Origin: Candidatus Poribacteria bacterium
GTDB taxonomy: Bacteria > Poribacteria > WGA-4E > WGA-3G
Direction of reading: 5' to 3'
Length of the DNA: 7,345 bases
Assembly (NCBI GenBank): GCA_028824575.1
Contig: JAPPDN010000242.1
Span: 1-7,345, forward strand
A program made the position numbers and the translations under genes. The notes under the pieces are model-generated. The model saw only the letters and a list, made by a program, of their open reading frames with translations, ran no database searches and was not told where the DNA came from. This document shows positions 1 to 4,633 of the stretch, one piece after another (position 1 is the stretch's first letter; every line of letters begins with the position of its first letter).

Positions 1-696
1 CTCACCGATCCAGCGTCTCGCTTTCGGTGGCATGATCGGCAATCCTCTCTCCATCCGCTCAAAAAGTGCCGATTGGCTCAATTGAAACTCTGCGGTCAAT
101 GCGTCCAAAACCCCCAAAACCGATGCTGCAGTGAGCAGCTCTGTGCAGAGTGCTGTCAATCCTTTCGTTAGGGAGGCGTAGCACATCTTAATCGCAGAGG
201 CGTGTCCTATTTCGTCGCTAAGTGTGCGGACCTCTAATCCGTAATTGTTGAGTTCGGAGAATGTGTCGAGGTTCGGTCCCGATGCGTAGAAGCGTGTTGC
301 TCCCGGTGTGCGAGGGGGCGGGCCGATAATGGACGCATCAACAAAAGTTCCACCTACGGCGGTGATCACATTTCCCAATTTGCGAACCGTCTGGGGTGCG
401 ATGGCGTTGCAGTCGGTGTATGTCAGCGTTGTGTCCGTCTCCTGCAATGCTTCCGCCACGACTTCTGCAGCAGACATTGCTTGTGCAGGCACCATGATTG
501 AGAGGATAAGGTCAGCTTCAGTAACAAGTTGCGGATACGTCGGCACATCCACAATGCCTGCTTTCTCAGCGAGTTCACGGGTGCGCTGACTTCTTCCGTG
601 CAGACAGGTTATGACGCGCAAACCGTTTTCACGAAGGACGTTCCCGACAGTGTGCCCCATATCACCGGGGCTTAAAATTCCGATTGTGTTGGACAT
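1..696 (-). CDS. NAD(P)-dependent 6-phosphogluconate/3-hydroxyisobutyrate dehydrogenase-like protein, DUF1932 type (3' end outside window)
   Basis: The visible 232 codons run from an ATG at 694-696 to the window edge without a stop, so the C-terminus is missing. The N-terminus has a Rossmann-type glycine-rich turn (SPGDMGHTVG, residues 9-18), which in this superfamily binds NAD(P). Residues 119-129 (VDASIIGPPPR) match the substrate-loop region of beta-hydroxyacid dehydrogenases, and Lys170 in SAIKM sits where the family's catalytic lysine lies. The segment at 223-232 (PPKARRWIGE) resembles the start of the DUF1932 C-terminal domain. The substrate cannot be told from sequence; a cytoplasmic oxidoreductase of a small hydroxyacid or sugar acid is the family expectation. 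An AAGGAG ribosome site at 709-714 lies 12 bases upstream of the ATG, slightly far. It is transcribed divergently from the Rpn-like gene, from the promoter at 728-756. Confidence 0.85.
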   Translation of the reverse strand, partial: MSNTIGILSPGDMGHTVGNVLRENGLRVITCLHGRSQRTRELAEKAGIVDVPTYPQLVTEADLILSIMVPAQAMSAAEVVAEALQETDTTLTYTDCNAIAPQTVRKLGNVITAVGGTFVDASIIGPPPRTPGATRFYASGPNLDTFSELNNYGLEVRTLSDEIGHASAIKMCYASLTKGLTALCTELLTAASVLGVLDALTAEFQLSQSALFERMERGLPIMPPKARRWIGE

Positions 697-708
697 AATA
701 GGGTCCGG

Positions 709-714
709 CTCCTT
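709..714 (-). promoter_or_regulatory. Ribosome binding site of the DUF1932-type dehydrogenase
   Basis: AAGGAG on the minus strand, preceded by a run of ten A residues, 12 bases before the ATG at 696. The spacing is longer than ideal, but no closer site or alternative start exists. Confidence 0.6.
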
Positions 715-727
715 TTTTTTTTCGGTT

Positions 728-756
728 ACTATATGAGAGAAAGGTTCAATTTTCAA
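728..756 (-). promoter_or_regulatory. Putative sigma70 promoter of the DUF1932-type dehydrogenase
   Basis: TTGAAA (-35, 751-756) and TATAGT (-10, 728-733) on the minus strand are separated by exactly 17 bases; each box matches consensus at 5 of 6 positions. Transcription would begin near 721, giving a leader of about 25 bases that contains the AAGGAG site. The promoter overlaps the first codons of the longest possible reading of the neighbouring Rpn-like gene, which argues that the gene begins further downstream. Confidence 0.6.
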
Positions 757-769
757 GGGCGAATTGATG

Positions 770-798
770 TTGACATTCTCAACGGTTTGAGGTATTCT
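770..798 (+). promoter_or_regulatory. Putative sigma70 promoter of the Rpn-like gene
   Basis: A perfect TTGACA (-35, 770-775) is followed after 17 bases by TATTCT (-10, 793-798; 4 of 6 consensus positions). The predicted start of transcription, near 805, coincides with the TTG codon proposed as a translation start. That would make the message leaderless or nearly so, or imply initiation at the ATG at 826. It lies back to back with the minus-strand promoter at 728-756. Confidence 0.45.
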
Positions 799-804
799 AT
801 ATTT

Positions 805-1668
805 TTGGCACAAGATTACGACAATATGGGCAAAAATCTATGGACAGAGCACGCTGACGACCTTTCGCGATTCGTCCTGGGCCAAGACGATGTTGAAGTT
901 CTTGAGGACCTTGAAGCTGAACAACAGACTGTCATCGCGCGGCGCACTGATATTACGAAGCGCGTCCGAATCAACGGAGACGAAGCGATCTTGCATGTCG
1001 AATTACAACTTCGTGAGAGTACAGATAAACCGATGTGGGCACGAAACGCGCAATATCAGGGATACCTCGTCGGCAAATATGAGATGCCTGTCTATTCTAA
1101 CGTCATCTATTTTCATCCAAGAGCTGGAAGGAATGATCCGGGGGGTTACGCCTACAAGCGGAACGGCTACGAACATACCAATCGCTATAAGGTGATACGG
1201 CTCATTGAGATAGAGGGTCAAGAAATTTTGGAGCGGCAGGCCCCGGGTCTTCTTCCCTTTACACCGCTTATGAGCCCCCCTACGGGGATGGATCTCGAAC
1301 GCTGGGTGCAAACATGCGTTGACGCGACGCGCACCTCTGCGGTTGATCAGAAGACACAAGCAGACTTGCTCTGTGCAATCGCCTTGTTCGGTGCTATCGT
1401 ACATGATGCACAATTTTTCAAAGAACGCATACCGGAGGAACTCATGAGAGAATCCAAGTATTACCAACTCCTACGCGAAGAAGTTGCCAGAGAGAATACG
1501 ATCGAAAACACTTTGGCTTTGCTGACGGATCAATTCCAAGCAGAGGCTGTAAACGATTTAACACCTGCGCTGCAGCGTGTAAACGATTTGCAAAAACTTA
1601 GGCAGTTGCTGCTGGCAGCGGCGAAGGTGCCAAACATTGAGGCGTTCGCGCAAATGCTAAATGAATAG
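805..1668 (+). CDS. Rpn/DUF4351-like PD-(D/E)XK putative nuclease (transposase-like, recombination-promoting family)
   Basis: The frame stays open from an ATG at 733, but I place the start at TTG 805. The translation MAQDYDNMGK then matches the usual family opening (Met shortly before YDN..K), and the 24 extra codons overlap promoter-like DNA. ATG 826 is another option. A weak GAGGT lies at 789-793. Counted from 805 the protein is 287 residues. The PD-(D/E)XK-type signature is Asp49 (RTDITK) and E66-x-Q68 in LHVELQ, followed by the conserved helix-strand region 86-103 (GYLVGKYEMPVYSNVIYF) of Rpn-like proteins. The C-terminal 40 residues are helical and Leu/Ala-rich, as in DUF4351-type tails. 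E. coli Rpn proteins are DNA endonucleases that raise RecA-independent recombination; whether this one does so is inference. It stands alone on the plus strand. Confidence 0.8.
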   Translation: MAQDYDNMGKNLWTEHADDLSRFVLGQDDVEVLEDLEAEQQTVIARRTDITKRVRINGDEAILHVELQLRESTDKPMWARNAQYQGYLVGKYEMPVYSNVIYFHPRAGRNDPGGYAYKRNGYEHTNRYKVIRLIEIEGQEILERQAPGLLPFTPLMSPPTGMDLERWVQTCVDATRTSAVDQKTQADLLCAIALFGAIVHDAQFFKERIPEELMRESKYYQLLREEVARENTIENTLALLTDQFQAEAVNDLTPALQRVNDLQKLRQLLLAAAKVPNIEAFAQMLNE

Positions 1669-1780
1669 GGATCCCGAGTCGGAAGAGAAAAATCGGCAAG
1701 TATAACTTAAATAACACGATTTGAAGGAAAATAAAGTTTTAGGATAACCGACGCGAGGATTTCCCTAACGCTGTGGTTGC

Positions 1781-1840
1781 TTGTAGCACAATCTGTTAGA
1801 TTGTATCCGATGATGTACAAACTGACAGTTTGTGCTACAA
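1781..1840. repeat. 60-bp imperfect palindrome, possible REP/MITE-like element
   Basis: Arms 1781-1805 and 1816-1840 are inverted copies of 25 bases matching at 22 positions. The outer 11 bases are identical (TTGTAGCACAA / TTGTGCTACAA), and a 10-base loop separates the arms. It lies in the 203-bp gap between the convergent Rpn-like and NicO-like genes. The rest of that gap shows no gene. Neither side of the hairpin is followed by a T-run, so it is not a standard intrinsic terminator, although the strong stem could still act as one or stabilise 3' ends. No second copy is present in the window, so calling it dispersed is inference. Confidence 0.7.
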
Positions 1841-1871
1841 ACTCCTACTCACGTTTGGATAACAACTTGGA

Positions 1872-2207
1872 TTATAGTGAAATGCCGACAGTGTTGAATG
1901 CTTTGAAGACTAATATTGCGCCGAGCAGGATGACGACAGCGGCACTGATCATCGGTAGACGTTGTAACCAGATACCTTCGCCTGTGAAACGTTCAATTAT
2001 AGGTTTTGCCATCACCATCAGAATACCGATAGCGACCAAGACGGCGGCAAGCCCTAACGAGAAAGCACACAGGATAATCAGCCCCCACACAAGTTTGTTA
2101 AGACTAATCGCGAATAGAAGCCCGATGAGTGCATCGACACACGGCACAATACCACCGGAGATACCGAGCGATAACAATCCCCAAAAACCCGTCCGTTCTG
2201 AAGGCAC
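1872..2207 (-). CDS. C-terminal half of NicO-type nickel/cobalt transporter (separated by in-frame TAA)
   Basis: This is the second membrane half of the transporter that begins at 2996. It is in the same frame, and the frame is open from 2366 down to the TAA at 1872-1874. The listed start is a GTG at 2205-2207, the only plausible independent start, and it has no good ribosome site (GGCGGA lies 14 bases away). The peptide (111 residues) opens with a glycine-rich helix, GISGGIVPCVDAL. This corresponds to the second NicO signature, usually written GG..PCP.A; here Val-Asp follows PC instead of Pro. Two more hydrophobic segments follow (about residues 32-60 and 83-103). Alone it would not make a complete transporter. 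It is best read as the continuation of the upstream half by readthrough, by a corrected sequencing error, or as the remnant of a broken gene. Confidence 0.6.
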   Translation of the reverse strand: MPSERTGFWGLLSLGISGGIVPCVDALIGLLFAISLNKLVWGLIILCAFSLGLAAVLVAIGILMVMAKPIIERFTGEGIWLQRLPMISAAVVILLGAILVFKAFNTVGISL

Positions 2208-2210
2208 AGC

Positions 2211-2540
2211 ATGGCTATGCGTCCGCCCACCATGGCTGTGTGTAAGTCCCTGATCCTGTGAATGCCCATGGTCATCGTCGTGTGAATGCTCGTGTGCAGG
2301 GTCGTGTCCATGATCGTGGTCATCTGTATGCGGATGGTCGTGGTTATGGTCATCATCGTGCGAGTGTTAATGTGAGTGGTAGTGTTCATGATCGTGATCG
2401 TCTGCGTGCGGATGGTCGTGATCGTGGTCATGTGAGTGGTCGTCATCATGCCCATGTTCATCATCGTGTCCATGATTGTGATCGTGATCATGTGAATGCT
2501 CGTGCGGGTGCGGGTGCTGATGTCCATGTGCCTGGCTGTG
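2211..2540 (-). repeat. His/Asp-rich codon repeat encoding the metal-binding loop
   Basis: About 110 codons dominated by CAY and GAY encode H-D, H-S and H-G units: 25 His in residues 153-209 and 18 His in the 52 codons after the TAA. The near-repetitive sequence also keeps other frames open on both strands, which creates long spurious frames (for example minus 2551-2078 and plus 2258-2578). In NicO/RcnA-type exporters such a loop lies between the membrane halves and is thought to bind Ni/Co. Slippage-prone repeats of this sort change readily. Confidence 0.8.
2367..2369 (-). other. Single in-frame TAA interrupting the NicO transporter
   Basis: Reading codon by codon from 2996, codon 210 is TAA, flanked by CAC-TCA-CAT on one side and CAC-TCG-CAC on the other. 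One base change (TCA to TAA) would explain it and would restore His-Ser-His-Ser-His-Ser-His. Both sides stay in the same frame, so no frameshift is involved. Confidence 0.9.
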
Positions 2541-2996
2541 TACACTACCACTGTAATACTGCTTCATGTTTCTGGTAAGCAGCCACGCCCCAATACCAAC
2601 AATCAAGACACCGGAAAACAGGCTCAACCACGGGACAATATTCTCCGGTGCAAACCCCTGCGCTACCAGCATAACGATGCCAAGTACTATGACGCTGAAG
2701 GTGTGCGTAATGGTAACGACAACCCCAAGGAAAACTGCGTCAATGACCCTGCCTTTAGAACCGACGAGGTAAGCAGCAACTATTGCTTTTCCGTGACCGG
2801 GTGTTAAGGCATGCAAACCACCCAGCACAAATGAGACCACGAGGGCAACAATCGCCAATTGCAGCGTAAGCGGTTGGTTTACCAACTCTTTGATTCGGTC
2901 GCCTGAATGCTCATGGCCTTCATCGGCAAATCCTAAAGCACACGCGACAATCCCAATAAAAATAATAAGAAAAATATAGAGGTAATGGTTCTTCAA
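2367..2996 (-). CDS. N-terminal half of NicO-type nickel/cobalt transporter with His-rich loop
   Basis: The reading frame starts at a TTG (2994-2996), with GAGGA at 3008-3012 lying inside the end of the upstream NHL gene. Residues 1-24 form a signal peptide or first membrane helix, then a short His-containing stretch (GHEHSGD). Membrane segments follow at about 44-66, 84-112 and 121-141. The segment LHALTPGHGK (61-70) is the NicO family hallmark, its His residues being involved in Ni/Co transport in this family, and ITHTF (96-100) is a second conserved His site. Residues 153-209 are a His/Asp-rich cytoplasmic or periplasmic loop. The frame stops at TAA 2367-2369 in the middle of that loop, but the same frame continues into the second membrane half. 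A full product would be about 374 residues. Nickel or cobalt efflux (RcnA-like) is the family expectation; direction and metal are inferred. Confidence 0.8.
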   Translation of the reverse strand: MKNHYLYIFLIIFIGIVACALGFADEGHEHSGDRIKELVNQPLTLQLAIVALVVSFVLGGLHALTPGHGKAIVAAYLVGSKGRVIDAVFLGVVVTITHTFSVIVLGIVMLVAQGFAPENIVPWLSLFSGVLIVGIGAWLLTRNMKQYYSGSVHSQAHGHQHPHPHEHSHDHDHNHGHDDEHGHDDDHSHDHDHDHPHADDHDHEHYHSH

Positions 2997-3002
2997 AACA
3001 GT

Positions 3003-3851
3003 TTAAATCCTCGCGAATTTTTGGAAACGTCTGTCGGCGATGACTTCGCTAACATAGATGTCGCCTTTTGAATCGATCCAGATGCCGTGTGGCGAATCGC
3101 TGAATTGTCCGGGTGCATCGCCCTTCTCGCCCCACCGCCCAATAACTTCTCCGTCAAGCGTCATGATGCTAATGCGTTGCCCGCCTTCGGCAATGTGAAT
3201 GACATTATCGCTATCAATGAAGAGGTCGTTTGGAGAACGGAGGTCTGTCCACTCGGTCAGGTATTCTCCATTGTTATTAAAAATCTGACAGCGTAGGTTC
3301 CCACGATCAAGAATATAGACGCGGTCGTTATGGTCTACAGTAACATCGTGTGGCAGGTTAAATTCACTGGGGCCTGTGCCGGGTGCGCCCCACGAAACGA
3401 TCACTTCGCCATCGGCAGTCATCCGGTGTACCCGCGATTGTCCGTATCCATCGGAGACGTACATCTCCCCAGAGGTAGAAAGGACAGCGCGCGTCGGTTC
3501 ATTAAAGGGACCTCCCGGCGCACCGGGTTGATTGACAGTACCGAATGTCTGCAATAATTCGCCATCAAGCGAGAATTTTCGGACTGTGTGATCAACAGTA
3601 TCTGTGGTATAAATTTCATCATCGGGACCGATCCAGATGCCGTGCGGTTTCTGGAAGATATCCTTGCCCCATTCAGTAACGAATGTGCCATCCGCCTCGA
3701 AAACGAGCATCGCGGGTTGTGGACTCCGGTTGTAGACGTAAACTCGGTCATTTGAATCACACGCCACACCGGAAACGAGACCGAGTTGGGGAATCATGCC
3801 CCATCCTTCTACGACTTCATATTGATAATCGCCTGTTCCAAAAGTTGCCAT
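3003..3851 (-). CDS. NHL-repeat six-bladed propeller, peptidyl-alpha-hydroxyglycine alpha-amidating lyase (PAL)-like
   Basis: The 282-residue protein consists of NHL blades throughout, with no signal peptide or membrane helix, so it is probably cytoplasmic. Aligned by eye to the rat PAL sequence from memory, the catalytic set is present. Arg42 (YNRSP) corresponds to Arg533, His70 (KPHGI), His168 (LPHDV) and His255 (SPHGI) to the zinc ligands His585/690/786, and Tyr136 (SDGYGQSR) to Tyr654. PAL cleaves peptidyl-alpha-hydroxyglycine to an amide plus glyoxylate; the substrate here is unknown. An AGGAGG site (3859-3864) lies 7 bases before the ATG, directly after the stop of the upstream PD-(D/E)XK-like gene (14-base gap). 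The NicO gene begins 6 bases after its stop, and that gene's ribosome site lies inside this one. A non-enzymatic scaffold remains possible. Confidence 0.85.
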   Translation of the reverse strand: MATFGTGDYQYEVVEGWGMIPQLGLVSGVACDSNDRVYVYNRSPQPAMLVFEADGTFVTEWGKDIFQKPHGIWIGPDDEIYTTDTVDHTVRKFSLDGELLQTFGTVNQPGAPGGPFNEPTRAVLSTSGEMYVSDGYGQSRVHRMTADGEVIVSWGAPGTGPSEFNLPHDVTVDHNDRVYILDRGNLRCQIFNNNGEYLTEWTDLRSPNDLFIDSDNVIHIAEGGQRISIMTLDGEVIGRWGEKGDAPGQFSDSPHGIWIDSKGDIYVSEVIADRRFQKFARI

Positions 3852-3858
3852 GTTGATG

Positions 3859-3864
3859 CCTCCT
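3859..3864 (-). promoter_or_regulatory. Ribosome binding site of the PAL-like NHL gene
   Basis: A perfect AGGAGG, 7 bases before the ATG at 3851 and immediately after the TAA (3866-3868) of the preceding gene. This geometry suggests translational coupling. Confidence 0.8.
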
Positions 3865-3865
3865 G

Positions 3866-4528
3866 TTAAGTGCTGATGTTTACGTGCTTGGCGACAATAG
3901 ATTTCAGAATTTGGAGGATGCGTTCAGTTTCCCAGACCCCGTTATAAGTTTTGGAGAGTTCAACAGTAAACGTCGGTTTTTCGGTCTCAATATCTCCAAC
4001 AATTCCGTGAACGAATGTCCAACTATCAGCGACAGTATAACATCCAAAGATCTCCTGATCAGTCTTAGCATCGCTTTTCCAATTGAGCCATGCGGCGGCG
4101 AGCATTTCGCCGTAGAGCTGAAATTGCGGGTTTGGTGCATTAATACCCTGTTTAGTTTCATGAACGACCAGGGACGGTTGGTGCATTCGTCCTGCGATAC
4201 AGGGAGCGAGTGCGCCATCGGCTTCGCCTTCCAGTTCAAAAGTCGGGTAACTTGCTCTGAGCGGGACTCCTGACCACGCTTGAATATGCCCTTGTTCCGC
4301 GAGCACCAACAACGGATAAATAGCACGTGCCCAGAGCGTGGCTTCGTTCATCAGTATAAGTTGACGTTTTCCTAACAAGGATTTGAAGTAATTCAGGAGT
4401 CTGATTTCTTCGGGATTCAGCGTTAACGTCATTTCATCCCATTTGTCAGATACATCTGGTTGCTCGTACAGGGTCACAAGTGCCTTGGGTGTATCTTCAG
4501 TGAGTTGTGATAATGGATACGTTTGCAT
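3866..4528 (-). CDS. PD-(D/E)XK nuclease-like hypothetical protein
   Basis: This 220-residue soluble protein has no recognised name. Its central region looks like a restriction-endonuclease-type fold: acidic residues around 98-102, Asp104 in EADGALAP, a strand LVVHETKQG with E124-x-K126, and a downstream helix NPQFQLYGEMLAAAW (residues 133-147) whose Gln resembles the motif IV Gln of type I restriction HsdR-N and related nucleases. The Asp-x19-Glu-x-Lys spacing fits an intact PD-(D/E)XK site. The first 90 residues are mostly helical, with no motif I can name. The start is well supported: AAGGAGG at 4538-4544, 9 bases from the ATG. It is first in a three-gene cluster with the PAL-like NHL gene and the NicO transporter, and is probably expressed from the promoter at 4600-4628. 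DNA cleavage activity is inference; no modification or specificity gene lies beside it. Confidence 0.7.
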   Translation of the reverse strand: MQTYPLSQLTEDTPKALVTLYEQPDVSDKWDEMTLTLNPEEIRLLNYFKSLLGKRQLILMNEATLWARAIYPLLVLAEQGHIQAWSGVPLRASYPTFELEGEADGALAPCIAGRMHQPSLVVHETKQGINAPNPQFQLYGEMLAAAWLNWKSDAKTDQEIFGCYTVADSWTFVHGIVGDIETEKPTFTVELSKTYNGVWETERILQILKSIVAKHVNIST

Positions 4529-4537
4529 TGCTGAAAA

Positions 4538-4544
4538 CCTCCTT
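4538..4544 (-). promoter_or_regulatory. Ribosome binding site of the PD-(D/E)XK-like gene
   Basis: AAGGAGG on the minus strand, 9 bases before the ATG at 4528; this fixes the start of the gene. Confidence 0.8.
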
Positions 4545-4599
4545 CGAGTCTGCTCAGGTACTTTTGAATGAAGTTCGCTCCAAAAAGATTTTAAATTCG

Positions 4600-4628
4600 A
4601 TAATATCTAATTTTGGAATATTTTGCAA
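4600..4628 (-). promoter_or_regulatory. Putative promoter of the PD-(D/E)XK / PAL-like / NicO cluster
   Basis: TTGCAA (-35, 4623-4628; 4 of 6 consensus positions) and TATTAT (-10, 4600-4605; 5 of 6) are 17 bases apart on the minus strand, in an AT-rich stretch. Transcription would begin near 4593, giving a leader of about 65 bases. The -35 box starts only 5 bases past the stop codon of the upstream NHL-barrel gene, and I see no terminator between the two, so readthrough from nusB is also possible. Confidence 0.5.
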
Positions 4629-4633
4629 CCGTT

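Noticed and set aside
308..589. Plus-strand open frame of 93 codons
   Set aside because: It lies wholly antisense to the well-supported DUF1932-type dehydrogenase and its translation resembles no family.
1003..1467. Minus-strand open frame of 154 codons
   Set aside because: Antisense to the Rpn-like gene, whose family motifs are clear in the plus frame.
1781..1840. Palindrome as an intrinsic terminator for the convergent genes
   Set aside because: No T-run follows the stem on either strand, so it was reported as a repeat instead.
2211..2540. Periodic repeats considered as a CRISPR array or non-coding satellite
   Set aside because: Units are a few bases long, imperfect and in codon phase, with no repeat-spacer pattern; a His-rich coding loop explains them.
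2078..2551. Minus-strand Met/Thr-rich open frame and the overlapping plus frame at 2258-2578
   Set aside because: Both are side effects of the CAY/GAY codon repeat. The Met/Thr repeats are ATG/ACN readings of the His loop in a shifted frame, and the NicO frame carries the conserved domains.
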